From: Thalassospira povalilytica
GTDB taxonomy: Bacteria > Pseudomonadota > Alphaproteobacteria > Rhodospirillales > Thalassospiraceae
Length of the DNA stretch: 64,000 nt
NCBI RefSeq assembly: GCF_002844235.1
Contig: NZ_PGTS01000001.1
Location: 868,001-932,000 of the forward strand
Direction of reading: 5' to 3'
Within the stretch, counting starts at the first letter, position 1. The number at the start of each line of letters is the position of its first letter. The position numbers and the translations under genes are program-made. Below are positions 1-9,456 of this stretch, one piece after another. The notes below the pieces were generated by a model. The model saw only the letters and a program-made list of their open reading frames with translations, searched no databases and was not told the DNA's origin.

Positions 1-186
1 TTCAGCGACCATCTGGCTGGTAGATATATTCACGACACTCGGCAGAAGCTTTTCGGCCAAGTCTGCGAAACTCTCAGGAGCGGGGCGGGCATTCGCGATA
101 TGCGAAACACTGGTCACGCCAAGGAGAACAATCACCAGTGCAGCGCTAACCTTCGACCGCACCGGGTTGTAAAATGCTTTTAGCAT
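1..186 (-). CDS. degP: DegP/HtrA-family periplasmic serine protease, N-terminal part only
   Basis: The first 62 codons of a minus-strand gene run off the left edge of the window. The start is the ATG at 184-186, with AGGAT about 7 nt upstream. The product begins with a basic N-region and a hydrophobic signal peptide ending near SVSHIANA, followed by FADLAEKLLPSVVNIST, which is the typical start of mature alphaproteobacterial Do-type proteases. The catalytic triad and PDZ domains lie outside the window. The family degrades or refolds damaged envelope proteins in the periplasm. It lies downstream of hflK, hflC and DUF2065 on the same strand, a common alphaproteobacterial arrangement. The symbol could equally be degQ or mucD. 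Confidence 0.85.
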   Translation of the reverse strand, partial: MLKAFYNPVRSKVSAALVIVLLGVTSVSHIANARPAPESFADLAEKLLPSVVNISTSQMVAE

Positions 187-385
187 GTGTCTGATCCTGT
201 TCGTTGCCGCGTTCACGGTATTTGTAATTCTGTTTTGCAGCGCGCGATGGGGCGTTTATTTTACCCGTCGCTTAAGTAACCAAATTAACCCCGACTTTGG
301 CAGAATTTGGGCGGCTCTTGGAAAAATCAAGGAATTCTCGGCACAAAGTCGTGACGTTCCTGTCATATCTGGCGGTTTTCGGGGC

Positions 386-577
386 CTAGAGCCAAACACG
401 TACCGCCCAGATTGCGCCAATGGCAACGACCGCTGCAATCAGTCCACCGATGCGCAATTGTGACTCAGGGATTTCCTGAACCAGTTCCAGCACCCTTTTC
501 GCGCCGCCGGGAAACAGCGAATAAAACATGCCCTCCAGCGCGATGGCCAGAAGTATGGCTGTAGCAAGTTCCTTCAT
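386..577 (-). CDS. DUF2065 small membrane protein
   Basis: This 63-residue protein has an N-terminal hydrophobic helix (ATAILLAIALEGMFYSLFPG) and a second helix near the C-terminus (IGGLIAAVVAIGAIWAVRVWL region). That two-helix layout with a central GLFPGG/YSLFPGG-type motif fits the DUF2065 (YjeT-like) family. Members are inner-membrane proteins of unknown function that commonly sit between hflC and a DegP-type protease, as here. A strong terminator separates it from hflC, so it may be expressed mainly from its own promoter or by read-through. A 199-nt gap separates it from degP. Confidence 0.8.
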   Translation of the reverse strand: MKELATAILLAIALEGMFYSLFPGGAKRVLELVQEIPESQLRIGGLIAAVVAIGAIWAVRVWL

Positions 578-652
578 GGGCGTGGACGTTCCGGCGGTTT
601 TTAAAGCCTGCCTTACGCAATGCGCCAGCAGGACTTGATTATGAAAACAAAA

Positions 653-684
653 AGGGCGACCTGATGCCAGTATCAGGTCGCCCT
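653..684 (-). terminator. Intrinsic terminator after hflC
   Basis: Perfect 13-bp arms at 653-665 and 672-684 enclose a 6-nt loop. Read on the minus strand the stem is followed by a run of T (CTTTTTG), so it terminates hflKC transcription before DUF2065. Confidence 0.9.
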
Positions 685-694
685 AGTGTTTTGT

Positions 695-1567
695 CTAGCG
701 GCTTGTGCTTGGAGCCGACTGATTAAAGTATTGGAAAAACTCGCTGTCTGGTGAAAGCACCATGGTCGAGCCATTCGAAAGCGCCGTTTTGTAGGCTTCC
801 AGCGAACGGTAGAATTCGAAGAATTTCGCATCCTGACCGTAAGCTTTACCCAAAATAACGTTCCGCTGTGCATCACCTTCACCCCGCAGGACTTCTGCCT
901 GGCGGTTGGCTTCGGCGATGATGCCAATACGTTCACGATCGGCTTCTGCCTGGATTTTCGCCTTGAGCTCTTCACCCTCTGCGCGAAGCTGTGCGGCTTC
1001 GGCGATACGCGAAGAACGCATACGGTTATATACCGCCTGCGACGTTTCCTGCGGAAGGTCGGTACGACCGATACGAACATCAATCAGTTCGACACCGAAT
1101 TCCTTGGCCGGATCAACCAGGGTCGCCTGGATCTTTTCCATGATCTGTGCGCGGTTGTCCGACAGCATTGCAACAAGCGGGGCCTGCGCAAGTTCACCAC
1201 GGATGACCGAGTTCAGACGCTGACCAAACAGCTGCACAAAGTTGGCAGAATTGGTGGCACGCTGACGGAAGGTCAGGGGATCGATAATTCTCCAGCGGGC
1301 AAAGCTGTCAACATTGACACGCTTCTGGTCCGACAGAAGAACCTGCTGTACCGGCGGATCGAGTTCAAGAATACGACGCTCGTAATATTCGACGTTCTGG
1401 ATCGGCAGTTTGAAATGCAGACCCGGTTCGGAAACCGCATGAACGGGATTACCGAACTGAAGAACAAGTGCCTGCTGGTCCTGACGAACCGTAAAGACAC
1501 ACATCGAACCAACCACAGCGGCAATTACAAGGACGACGCCAGCGGCAATAAGTTTAGGACTTGCCAT
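695..1567 (-). CDS. hflC: HflC, FtsH protease modulator subunit
   Basis: HflC is a membrane-anchored SPFH/band-7 protein that forms a complex with HflK around the FtsH protease and modulates turnover of membrane proteins. The 290-residue product has one N-terminal transmembrane helix (about residues 5-27), then the band-7 start (VRQDQQALVLQFGNPV) and a long charged helical region rich in Ala, Glu and Arg (about 180-250). The ATG overlaps the hflK stop codon in a TAATG arrangement, indicating translational coupling. Length and order match the family. Confidence 0.95.
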   Translation of the reverse strand: MASPKLIAAGVVLVIAAVVGSMCVFTVRQDQQALVLQFGNPVHAVSEPGLHFKLPIQNVEYYERRILELDPPVQQVLLSDQKRVNVDSFARWRIIDPLTFRQRATNSANFVQLFGQRLNSVIRGELAQAPLVAMLSDNRAQIMEKIQATLVDPAKEFGVELIDVRIGRTDLPQETSQAVYNRMRSSRIAEAAQLRAEGEELKAKIQAEADRERIGIIAEANRQAEVLRGEGDAQRNVILGKAYGQDAKFFEFYRSLEAYKTALSNGSTMVLSPDSEFFQYFNQSAPSTSR

Positions 1568-2694
1568 TAGTTGTTGCCTCCTGCATTCGCACGTTTCTGA
1601 ACTTCCGGCAGCGGCAGATACGGGACAACGCCGTTTCCATCGCCTTTCTGATCAAGAATGATCTTTTCGGATTTGTTCAGGATGTCCTGCATGGTTTCAA
1701 GATACAGGCGACGTGTGGTCACGTCCTGCGCGGTCAGATAGGAATTATAGACCGAGGTAAAGCGTTCCGCTTCACCTTCTGCTTCCTTGGTCACGCGGTC
1801 CTTATAGGCGCGCGCCTGAAGAACCTGACGTTCTGCTTCACCCTTTGCACGCGGGATGATGTCGTTGCGATAGGCCAGTGCCTCGTTCTGGGAACGGTCA
1901 CGGTCCTGACGGGCACGCTGCACGTCGTTGAACGCATCGATAACATCACGCGGCGGATCCACTTTCTGCATCTTCACTTCTGCAATGAAGATACCGGAAT
2001 CATAACCGTCCATGATTTTCTGAAGCAGGGTACGGGTCTGTTCCTCAACCCGGACACGGCCAACAGTCAGGGCCTCTTCCAGATTGGTTTTCCCGATCAC
2101 TTCACGCATCGCACTTTCGGATGCCAGCTTGATGGTGTTTTCCGGATCGCGAACATTGAACAGATATGCGCCCGCGTCGCTGATGCGCCACTGAACAACA
2201 TAATCAATGTCGATGATGTTCTGATCACCGGTCAGCATCAGGCTTTCTTCCGGAACGTCACGCGAACCGTTCGATGCCACCGTGCCTGCACCGCGATAGC
2301 CAACCTCGATCTGGTTGGTACGTTCGACATTCGGCTTGATGACTTCGCCGATCGGGGCGGGCAGGAAGTAGTTCAGACCAGGGCCCGTGGTGCCGACCCA
2401 TTTGCCAAACAGAAGTGTCACACCCTGTTCGCCCGGCTGCACACGATAGAAGCCGGTCAAAAGCCACAACCCGATGACTGCGATACCGATCAGGACAAAG
2501 CCCTTGTAACCGCCACCACCGGGGAACAGCCGTTTCAGGCGTTCCTGGCCTTTACGAATCATTTCATCAAAATCAGGGGGCGTATTTCCGCCGCCGCCAC
2601 CACCCTGGGGACGCTGTCCCCACGGATTCTGGCCGCCGCCGTTATTTCCGCCGCCACCCCAGGGGCCGCCGCCCCCTTGTGAATTCCAAGGCAT
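1567..2694 (-). CDS. hflK: HflK, FtsH protease modulator subunit
   Basis: The SPFH partner of HflC. The chosen start is the ATG at 2692-2694 (375 aa), because GAGGAAA lies 8 nt upstream and the protein then begins MPWNSQGGGG, the Gly/Pro/Asn-rich cytoplasmic tail typical of HflK; an upstream in-frame start at 2880 would add 62 unfamiliar residues. A single transmembrane helix (GFVLIGIAVIGLWLLTGFY) follows the tail, then the band-7 domain (VQPGEQGVTLLFGKWV) and helical C-terminus. It is the first gene of the hflKC unit and diverges from mrp across a 402-bp intergenic region. Confidence 0.95.
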   Translation of the reverse strand: MPWNSQGGGGPWGGGGNNGGGQNPWGQRPQGGGGGGNTPPDFDEMIRKGQERLKRLFPGGGGYKGFVLIGIAVIGLWLLTGFYRVQPGEQGVTLLFGKWVGTTGPGLNYFLPAPIGEVIKPNVERTNQIEVGYRGAGTVASNGSRDVPEESLMLTGDQNIIDIDYVVQWRISDAGAYLFNVRDPENTIKLASESAMREVIGKTNLEEALTVGRVRVEEQTRTLLQKIMDGYDSGIFIAEVKMQKVDPPRDVIDAFNDVQRARQDRDRSQNEALAYRNDIIPRAKGEAERQVLQARAYKDRVTKEAEGEAERFTSVYNSYLTAQDVTTRRLYLETMQDILNKSEKIILDQKGDGNGVVPYLPLPEVQKRANAGGNN

Positions 2695-3096
2695 CGAGTG
2701 TTTTCCTCTTCTTGCCGTTCGGTGTTTATCTTTGTTTACCGAGCTTGGGGACGTTACCCCCAACGCATGCTCCGTCCAACAAGATCCAGTGTGCCATTCT
2801 GGCGTGGATCCAGACCACGTGACAGCCGTGATTTGGCCCGATTGACATTTCGCACGATCAAGGCCGGTAAAACCGGGCAAAGTTCGGGCGATCAGTCCGT
2901 TACCACCAGTCCGGCAACATGTTGATCATATGCCATTTGGTGGTGCAACCGATTGCAGACCATAGCAAACTCACGAAATCTTGTTGGACGGAGCATGCCC
3001 TTAGGCCTTATATGACAGCTTGCCTTGCAAAACAATGTTACGCGCCTGCAAGTTCTGTGTGATCACGGACTTAAGCCAAAATTTGGAGACCGCAAT
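2695..3096. promoter_or_regulatory. hflK-mrp divergent intergenic region
   Basis: These 402 bp between the hflK and mrp start codons hold no convincing gene. Their main feature is a perfect 21-bp inverted duplication at 2765-2785 and 2978-2998 (listed separately). Downstream of each copy is a possible sigma-70 type -10: TAACGT for hflK and TTATAT for mrp, 17 and 18 nt after the TTGGAC inside the repeat. Promoter assignment is inference. Confidence 0.5.
2765..2998. repeat. 21-bp perfect inverted duplication flanking 192 bp
   Basis: The arms are 2765-2785 and 2978-2998, and the core reads CTTGTTGGACGGAGCATGC on the strand pointing at each gene. Thus hflK and mrp each have the same element in the same orientation, with 70 and 98 nt between it and the ATG. 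No target-site duplication is visible outside the arms, so a shared promoter or operator element fits better than a mobile-element terminus. Confidence 0.8.
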
Positions 3097-4272
3097 ATGA
3101 CTTCGCTCAACCGTGAACAGATTGTCGCCGCACTCGACAGCGTCATCGACCCGGTCGACGGCAAATCAATCACAGCCAAGGATATGGTGCAAGGTATTGA
3201 TATCAATAATGAAGTCGTCAATGTAATGATCGCGGTCGATCCAAAGCGCGGCCCCGCACTCGAAGATTTGCGTCAAGCCGCCGAAAAGGCCGTGGCTGCT
3301 GTGAACGGGGTCACAACTGCCCGTGTCGCCCTGACGGCGGAACGACCGGCGGCTGCAAGTCAGTCCGCGCCACAACAACCAGCGGCTGCGCGTCCGGCCC
3401 AACCCGGACAGCGCCCGCAAGGGGCCGGTCAGAAGCCGCTTGAACTGCCAACCGTGCGCAGCATCGTCACCGTCGCATCGGGCAAGGGCGGGGTTGGCAA
3501 ATCGACCACTTCGGTCAACCTGGCGCTGTCGCTGGTGGCCAAGGGGCTCAAGGTCGGGCTGCTTGATGCCGATATTTATGGACCCAGCCTGCCGCGTATG
3601 ATGGGGCTTCGCGCTGCCAAGCCGACCCCGTCATCCGAACATCAGGGCAAAATGATCCCGCCATCGGCCTTTGGCATCCGCATCATGTCGATCGGATTCA
3701 TGGTTGATGAAGAACAGCCGGTTATCTGGCGTGGACCGATGGCAATGGGCGCGCTTGAACAGCTTCTGCGCGATACCGACTGGGGCGATATTGATGTGCT
3801 GGTGGTCGACATGCCCCCGGGGACCGGCGACATTCAGCTTTCCATGGCACAGCGTGTGCCGGTGACCGGTGCTGTTATTGTTTCAACCCCGCAGGACATT
3901 GCCCTTCTGGACGCCAAAAAGGGCCTGAACATGTTCCGCAAGGTCAATGTGCCGGTCTTCGGCCTGATCGAAAACATGTCCTATTACAAATGCCCGGAAT
4001 GCGGCCATGTCGATCACGTCTTTGATCACGGCGGCGCGCGCAAGGCTGCCGATGAACTGGGGGTTCCGTTCCTGGGTGAAATCCCGCTGGATCTTAAAAT
4101 CCGTCTGGGGGCCGACGAAGGCAAACCGATTGTCCAGACCGAAGCCGATGGCGAACATGCCAAGGCCTATGGCGCAATCGCCCAAAAGATTGCAACCGCG
4201 ATCGAAGAACGCGTCGGCCCGGCCGAGGCACCCAAGAAAAAGGGCCTGTTCCCCAAGATCAGCTTCAAGTAA
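3097..4272 (+). CDS. mrp: Mrp/ApbC-family iron-sulfur carrier P-loop ATPase
   Basis: A scaffold or carrier ATPase for Fe-S cluster delivery in the cytoplasm. The 391-aa reading from the ATG at 3097 (GGAGAC just upstream) has an N-terminal MIP18-type domain (about 1-80), a Pro/Ala/Gln-rich linker (about 82-115), the deviant Walker A GKGGVGKST (129-137), the DADIYGPSLPRM segment, VVDMPPGTGD (switch region) and the cluster-binding pair CPEC (299-302). An alternative upstream start at 3025 would add 24 residues with no support. It is monocistronic and ends at a terminator shared with purL. Confidence 0.93.
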   Translation: MTSLNREQIVAALDSVIDPVDGKSITAKDMVQGIDINNEVVNVMIAVDPKRGPALEDLRQAAEKAVAAVNGVTTARVALTAERPAAASQSAPQQPAAARPAQPGQRPQGAGQKPLELPTVRSIVTVASGKGGVGKSTTSVNLALSLVAKGLKVGLLDADIYGPSLPRMMGLRAAKPTPSSEHQGKMIPPSAFGIRIMSIGFMVDEEQPVIWRGPMAMGALEQLLRDTDWGDIDVLVVDMPPGTGDIQLSMAQRVPVTGAVIVSTPQDIALLDAKKGLNMFRKVNVPVFGLIENMSYYKCPECGHVDHVFDHGGARKAADELGVPFLGEIPLDLKIRLGADEGKPIVQTEADGEHAKAYGAIAQKIATAIEERVGPAEAPKKKGLFPKISFK

Positions 4273-4298
4273 CCAGCTGTTTGAACGCCTGAAAATGC

Positions 4299-4330
4299 AA
4301 AACCCCGCCAGATTGCTCTGACGGGGTTTT
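4299..4330. terminator. Bidirectional terminator between mrp and purL
   Basis: AAAACCCCG (4299-4307) pairs with CGGGGTTTT (4322-4330). T-rich tracts lie on both sides, so it can end both mrp and the convergent pur operon. Confidence 0.88.
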
Positions 4331-4349
4331 GTTTTGAAATCGGGGTTGT

Positions 4350-6560
4350 TTACTGAACGGCTTCTGCCATGAAGGACGGCATCCAGCCTTCGTTCAGTTC
4401 GCGCAGTTCGGAAAGCGTTACCTTGTCGCCACCATCGATGGTGACAGAATCGCCGCCTGCCTGACCAATGATCACTGCTGCAACGTTCGAGCTGCTTGCC
4501 GCATTCAGGACTTTGTCCGGGTCGCGGGTTGCGATCACGTAGCGACCCTGGTCTTCACCAAACAGCCACGCGATTTCGCTGCCAACTTCCGGAAGATGCA
4601 GTTCAGCACCGATATTGCCGGCAAGGCACATCTCGGCAACCGTAACCAGCAAGCCGCCATCGGCGATATCGTGGCAGGTCCGCACCAGACCAAGTTCGAT
4701 CAGTTCGCGGACCAGCGTACCGGCACGCTTTTCAGCATTCAGATCAACCGGCGGCGGTGCACCTTCTTCGCGACCTTCGATGGTCTTGAGATACAGCGAC
4801 TGGCCAAGCTCACCGGTGGCCGCACCGATCATGATCAATGCACTGTCATCGCGCTTGATACCGATCGTTGCGTGGTGACCAAGATCGGAAATCACACCAA
4901 CGCCACCAATTGCCGGGGTCGGCATGATGCCAACGCCGTTGGTTTCGTTGTAAAGCGACACGTTACCCGAAACGACCGGGAATTCCAGCGCAATGCAGGC
5001 TTCGCCGATACCCTGACATGCGCCAACGAACTGACCCATGATGCGCGGACGTTCCGGGTTGCCGAAGTTCATATTGTCCGTGATGGCAAGCGGCTTGGCA
5101 CCGGTTGCAACCAGGTTGCGATATGCTTCGGCAACGGCCTGTTTGCCGCCTTCGACCGGATCGGCCATGACATAACGCGGGGTGCAATCGGTGGTGGCTG
5201 CAATGCCTTTGTTGGTGCCGTCAACGCGCACGACACCGGCATCGCCACCCGGGCGAACAATGGTGTTGCCCATGACCAGATGGTCATACTGTTCCCAGAT
5301 CCAGCGACGCGATGCCAGATCGGGCGATGCGATCAGGGTCTTGAGCGCGTCGATATGGCTGACTTTTGCGGAAATGCTGTCGGGATCAATGCGATCCTGT
5401 TTCGGGGTCGGTTCCCACGGACGGTCATATTCCGGCGATGCTTCGGCCAGCGGATCAATCGGAAGATCACCGGCAATGTCGCCATGCCATTTCAGAACCA
5501 TGCGTTTGGTATCGGTCAGAACACCGATGACGGCAAAGTCGAGTTCCCATTTGTCAAAGATCGCCTTGGCGGCTTCTTCGCAACCGGGTTTCAGAACCAT
5601 CAACATGCGTTCCTGCGACTCTGACAGCATCAGCTCATAGGGCGTCATGCCTTCTTCGCGCATCGGAACCTTATCAAGCCACAGTTCGACACCAACGCCA
5701 CCCTTGGACGCCATTTCGAACGAGGACGAGGTCAGACCGGCCGCACCCATATCCTGAATGGCGACGATCATGTCGGTTGCCATCAGTTCAAGGCAGGCTT
5801 CAAGCAGAAGCTTCTCGGTGAACGGATCGCCGACCTGAACGGTAGGACGCTTTTCTTCGCTGTCATCATCGAACTCGGCCGATGCCATGGTTGCGCCATG
5901 GATGCCGTCACGACCGGTTTTCGAGCCGACATAGACAACCGGGTTGCCGATACCGGCCGCCGCCGAATAGAAAATATTGTCCGCATCGGCCAGACCCACG
6001 GTCATCGCATTGACCAGGATGTTGCCATTGTATGATGCGTGGAAGTTGGTTTCGCCACCGATGGTCGGAACACCCATGCAGTTGCCATAACCGCCGATCC
6101 CTTCGACAACACCGCTCAGAAGATGGCGGGTTTTCGGATGGTCGGCCTCGCCAAAGCGAAGGGCATTAAGGTTTGCAATCGGACGTGCGCCCATGGTGAA
6201 GACGTCACGCATGATGCCGCCAACGCCGGTTGCTGCACCCTGATAAGGTTCGATAAAGGACGGGTGGTTGTGGCTTTCCATCTTGAAGACAGCAGCCTGA
6301 CCATCACCGATGTCAATCACACCGGCGTTTTCACCCGGACCCTGAATGACCCAGTCAGCCTTGGTCGGAAGGGTTTTAAGCCATTTTTTCGACGACTTGT
6401 AGGAGCAATGCTCCGACCACATGACCGAGAAAATGCCAAGTTCGTTGATGTTGGGCTCGCGACCCATGATTTCGAGAACGAGTTTGTATTCTTCCTCGTT
6501 CAGGCCGTGTTCCTTGACCAGTTCCGGCGTGATCGGGGTGTTGAAATCAAGTGCACTCAC
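4350..6560 (-). CDS. purL: Phosphoribosylformylglycinamidine synthase subunit PurL
   Basis: The large, ATP-using subunit of FGAM synthase, which converts FGAR to FGAM in step 4 of purine synthesis, taking ammonia from PurQ. At 736 aa it is the small-type PurL that requires PurQ and PurS. Visible signatures include [17 protein letters not shown] near the N-terminus, the acidic QDMGAAGL segment, and the second AIRS half beginning after about residue 430 with [13 protein letters not shown]. The start is GTG at 6558-6560, overlapping the purQ stop by 4 nt (GTGA), so translation is coupled. It is the last gene of purSQL. Confidence 0.96.
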   Translation of the reverse strand: MSALDFNTPITPELVKEHGLNEEEYKLVLEIMGREPNINELGIFSVMWSEHCSYKSSKKWLKTLPTKADWVIQGPGENAGVIDIGDGQAAVFKMESHNHPSFIEPYQGAATGVGGIMRDVFTMGARPIANLNALRFGEADHPKTRHLLSGVVEGIGGYGNCMGVPTIGGETNFHASYNGNILVNAMTVGLADADNIFYSAAAGIGNPVVYVGSKTGRDGIHGATMASAEFDDDSEEKRPTVQVGDPFTEKLLLEACLELMATDMIVAIQDMGAAGLTSSSFEMASKGGVGVELWLDKVPMREEGMTPYELMLSESQERMLMVLKPGCEEAAKAIFDKWELDFAVIGVLTDTKRMVLKWHGDIAGDLPIDPLAEASPEYDRPWEPTPKQDRIDPDSISAKVSHIDALKTLIASPDLASRRWIWEQYDHLVMGNTIVRPGGDAGVVRVDGTNKGIAATTDCTPRYVMADPVEGGKQAVAEAYRNLVATGAKPLAITDNMNFGNPERPRIMGQFVGACQGIGEACIALEFPVVSGNVSLYNETNGVGIMPTPAIGGVGVISDLGHHATIGIKRDDSALIMIGAATGELGQSLYLKTIEGREEGAPPPVDLNAEKRAGTLVRELIELGLVRTCHDIADGGLLVTVAEMCLAGNIGAELHLPEVGSEIAWLFGEDQGRYVIATRDPDKVLNAASSSNVAAVIIGQAGGDSVTIDGGDKVTLSELRELNEGWMPSFMAEAVQ

Positions 6561-7246
6561 GATGCTGCCTCCACCAAGCTTTTGAACAGATTGCGGCCAT
6601 CAGTGCCACCATGGAGCGGATCAATCGCATTTTCCGGATGCGGCATCATGCCAAGAACGTTGCCGGCCTCGTTAATGATACCGGCAATGTTGCGCTGGGA
6701 ACCATTAAGGTTGGTTTTGGGATCGACAACACCATCCGCATCGCAATAGCGCAGGATCACGCGACCTTCGCCTTCAAGGCGGTCAAGCGTTTCGCTATCG
6801 GCAAAGAAATTGCCGTCATGATGGGCAACCGGATAGTCGACAACTTCGCCAACCTTGTACTGGTTGGTAAAGCGGGTATCGGCGTTTTCGATTTTCAGAT
6901 GCGTGTTCTTGCAGATGAATTTCAGGCTGGCATTGCGCATCAGCGCACCGGGCAGCAGGCCTGCTTCTGTCAGGATCTGGAAACCGTTACAAACACCAAG
7001 AATGGTCACACCGGCTTTGGCGCGATCAGCAACTGCGCGCATGATCGGGGATTTGGCAGCCATGGCGCCGCAACGCAGATAGTCGCCATAGGAAAAACCA
7101 CCCGGAACCATGATGATGTCGGTCTTTGGCAGTTCGGTTTCGCCATGCCAGACTACGATCGGTTTGGTGCCGGTGGCCTGCTCAAGTGCTGCAATGGCGT
7201 CATTCTCCCGGTTGATACCGGGGAAGAGGATGACAGCGGATTTCAT
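6557..7246 (-). CDS. purQ: FGAM synthase glutaminase subunit PurQ
   Basis: A class I glutamine amidotransferase that supplies ammonia to PurL. The 229-aa protein begins [15 protein letters not shown] and carries the nucleophile elbow LGVCNGFQ (Cys86) and the C-terminal MMPHPENA with the His/Glu of the triad. It lies 81 nt downstream of purS and overlaps purL by 4 nt, consistent with stoichiometric expression of the PurSQL complex. Confidence 0.96.
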   Translation of the reverse strand: MKSAVILFPGINRENDAIAALEQATGTKPIVVWHGETELPKTDIIMVPGGFSYGDYLRCGAMAAKSPIMRAVADRAKAGVTILGVCNGFQILTEAGLLPGALMRNASLKFICKNTHLKIENADTRFTNQYKVGEVVDYPVAHHDGNFFADSETLDRLEGEGRVILRYCDADGVVDPKTNLNGSQRNIAGIINEAGNVLGMMPHPENAIDPLHGGTDGRNLFKSLVEAAS

Positions 7247-7327
7247 GAAATACCGTCTCTCGATTAATGTCCGTTACGTGATCGCGAAAGACAAAGGCCC
7301 CGCATCGGCAAAGCCCCGTCCAGGCGG

Positions 7328-7567
7328 TTAGGCCAGCTCGATGCTGTAGTCTTCGATCACGGTATTGGCGAGAAGCTTCTCGCACATTTCCTTGACCTCG
7401 GCTTCGGCCTTGGCGGCATCGGTGCCATCCAGTTCGAGTTCGATGAATTTGCCCTGGCGGACGTCGTTGACGCCATCAAAACCCAGACCCTGAAGGGCGT
7501 GGTGAACGGCTTTGCCCTGCGGGTCAAGAACACCGTTCTTCAGGGTGACATGAACACGTGCTTTCAC
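7328..7567 (-). CDS. purS: FGAM synthase subunit PurS
   Basis: The 79-residue PurS bridges PurL and PurQ in the complex. The sequence shows the typical start KARVHVTLKNGVLDPQGKAV and the motif VNDVRQGKFIELEL. The start codon is GTG at 7565-7567, supported by AAAGGAG six to seven nt upstream. A terminator lies between it and purC, so it probably has its own promoter in the 122-bp gap or depends on read-through. Confidence 0.95.
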   Translation of the reverse strand: MKARVHVTLKNGVLDPQGKAVHHALQGLGFDGVNDVRQGKFIELELDGTDAAKAEAEVKEMCEKLLANTVIEDYSIELA

Positions 7568-7661
7568 GAGAAGCTCCTTTAAGTTCGCAGGCGCGGGGCT
7601 CGCGCGACTTTGTTTGCAAACAGAACGCTGTCCGGCATTCGCCGCCGGTCAGCCATAAGAA

Positions 7662-7683
7662 AAGGCCGCGCGAGCGCGGCCTT
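7662..7683 (-). terminator. Intrinsic terminator after purC
   Basis: AAGGCCGCG (7662-7670) and CGCGGCCTT (7675-7683) form a 9-bp GC-rich stem with a CGAG/CTCG loop. On the minus strand TTTTCTTA follows. It separates purC from purSQL. Confidence 0.85.
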
Positions 7684-7689
7684 GGGGTG

Positions 7690-8454
7690 TTATTTGGTCG
7701 CGTCTTTGTTCAGCGACTCTATTTCGGCGGACTCAGGGAGCACACCAAGACGGCGCGCGACTTCCTGATAGGCCTCTTCGACGCCGCCGAGATCGCGACG
7801 GAAGCGGTCCTTGTCCATCTTTTCGTTGGTGATGGCGTCCCACAGGCGGCAGTTGTCGGGGCTGAATTCATCAGCCAGCACCAGCTGCGCAAAATCGCCT
7901 TCCCAAACACGGCCGAATTCAAGTTTGAAATCGACCAGTTTCAGACCGATGCCGCGCATCAAGCCACAAAGGTAATCATTCACACGCAGGGTCATGCCAA
8001 CGATTTCCTCAAGCTCTTCGGGGCTTGCCCAGCCCAGAGCAAGGATATGCTCGTCAGAAACCAGCGGATCGCCAAGCGCGTCGTCCTTGTAATAGAACTC
8101 GACGATCGGGCGGGGCAGACGTTCGCCTTCTTCAAGGCCAAGACGCTTTGCCATGGAACCGGCAACGATGTTGCGGACCACCACTTCGATCGGAACAATT
8201 TCGCATTTCTTGCAAAGCTGTTCTCGCATGTTCAGACGGCGAATGAAATGGGTCGGAATGCCGATTTCCGCCAGACGGGTCATGACGAATTCGGTGATCA
8301 TGTTGTTCAGGACGCCCTTGCCGGCAATCGTGCCGCGCTTCTGAGCGTTAAACGCAGTGGCGTCATCCTTGAAATACTGAATGATCGTACCGGGCTCTGT
8401 ACCTTCGTAAAGAACCTTGGCTTTACCCTCGTAGATGGGCTGCTTTCTGGACAT
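7690..8454 (-). CDS. purC: SAICAR synthase
   Basis: Catalyses ATP-dependent joining of CAIR and aspartate in purine synthesis. The 254-aa product begins [16 protein letters not shown], the family's ATP-binding start, and has [27 protein letters not shown] and [12 protein letters not shown], all typical of bacterial SAICAR synthetases. The ATG at 8452-8454 has only a weak AAAGAT upstream. It is followed by its own terminator, and a hairpin of the upstream NRDE gene precedes it. Confidence 0.96.
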   Translation of the reverse strand: MSRKQPIYEGKAKVLYEGTEPGTIIQYFKDDATAFNAQKRGTIAGKGVLNNMITEFVMTRLAEIGIPTHFIRRLNMREQLCKKCEIVPIEVVVRNIVAGSMAKRLGLEEGERLPRPIVEFYYKDDALGDPLVSDEHILALGWASPEELEEIVGMTLRVNDYLCGLMRGIGLKLVDFKLEFGRVWEGDFAQLVLADEFSPDNCRLWDAITNEKMDKDRFRRDLGGVEEAYQEVARRLGVLPESAEIESLNKDATK

Positions 8455-8595
8455 TGGCGGGATCTTTCACATCTAGGCCCGCACGGCAACTGCGCAGGCA
8501 CCCTGAAATTCGCGCCCCCCGTATAGCAGTGCTGGGCGAGAAACTCAATTGTCGCTTAAGCTCTATTTACGCAAACTTGATAATCAAAATTTGCA

Positions 8596-8623
8596 ACCGT
8601 CCGGGCATCCATCCCGGGACGGT
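8596..8623 (-). terminator. Probable terminator after the NRDE gene
   Basis: On the minus strand ACCGTCCCGGG pairs with CCCGGACGGT with one bulged base; TGCAAATTTT follows. It lies in the 222-bp gap between the NRDE gene and purC, whose remaining sequence shows nothing else I recognise. Confidence 0.6.
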
Positions 8624-8676
8624 CTGTTTTGCACTGCAAACATCTGGCAAAGTTGCGTTTTCTGCCTGATCGGGGC

Positions 8677-9456
8677 CTAAAGGTTAACCGGATGGAACGG
8701 TGTGGTGTCAGGCTGCCCGTCGGCAAATAACCAGACCGGACGACGTGGCAGTTCGTGTTCGCTTGTGGGAATCGCCGGCAAACCGATCAGGGACGAACAA
8801 ACCGTTTCAAATCCCATATTGCTGCGCACCAGCATTGCATCGGACCGGATGTCATGATGATCGGGATCGGGGGCCTCGATGCCGGTATCGGCCAGCAGGG
8901 CCTGCCAGGCAAACCAGTCATCTGCTTCCGGGTTCGGTGCCGGGGCCGCACGAAACCGTGGCAGATTGCGGCGTGTGCGCGCACTGTTTGCCGTATCGTT
9001 CAGATCATGGGCCGTCAAAATCGACAATCCTTCGGGGATGTCGGTAATCTCGATTTTTCCTGTCCCGCGATTGGCCAGCCAATAGGCATCCCGGTTATCG
9101 GCAATAACCATGTTGAACGGGCGATAGGCATCGCCATCAAGGGCCGCCAGCGACTGTGCCGCATCAATGGCATCGGCATGATCAAGGGCCTCAAGCGGCA
9201 ATTCCCCGCGGGACCGTTTGTCCTCGGCCGGGCCAAGGGTGCCAAACCGGTTCAGAACGGCCGCGACAACGCCATCTTCGTTGACACCAAGCCAGGTGCC
9301 ACCGGCCGTCTCATCCAGCCCGGCCACAACATCGGGACGATCATCCCAGTGACGTGCCGGGGATTTCCACGGGCGATTGTTCATTTCGTCGCGATTGGCG
9401 CCGATGATCACCGGCCAGTCATGGTCGGGGCGGCGTAAAATAATGACTGTGCACAT
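8677..9456 (-). CDS. NRDE (TANGO2-like) family protein
   Basis: The ATG at 9454-9456 gives MCTVIILRR, placing Cys at position 2 as in the family, where it may act as an N-terminal nucleophile after Met removal. A TTG four codons upstream is less likely. The signature IIGANRDE (NRDE) follows, then ETAGGTWLGVN and VAAVLNRFG. Known members include TANGO2; a link to haem or lipid handling has been proposed for relatives but the biochemical role here cannot be read from the sequence. It is cytoplasmic, about 259 aa, and transcribed alone ahead of purC. Confidence 0.85.
   Translation of the reverse strand: MCTVIILRRPDHDWPVIIGANRDEMNNRPWKSPARHWDDRPDVVAGLDETAGGTWLGVNEDGVVAAVLNRFGTLGPAEDKRSRGELPLEALDHADAIDAAQSLAALDGDAYRPFNMVIADNRDAYWLANRGTGKIEITDIPEGLSILTAHDLNDTANSARTRRNLPRFRAAPAPNPEADDWFAWQALLADTGIEAPDPDHHDIRSDAMLVRSNMGFETVCSSLIGLPAIPTSEHELPRRPVWLFADGQPDTTPFHPVNL

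Noticed and set aside
1561-2682. A plus-strand open frame of 373 codons antisense to hflK
   Set aside because: No domain or start signal; hflK motifs and the TAATG overlap with hflC support the minus strand.
2765-2998. The 21-bp inverted duplication as the ends of a miniature transposable element
   Set aside because: No target-site duplication flanks the arms, only one copy pair is in the window, and the arms sit symmetrically in front of two genes, which a regulatory role explains better.
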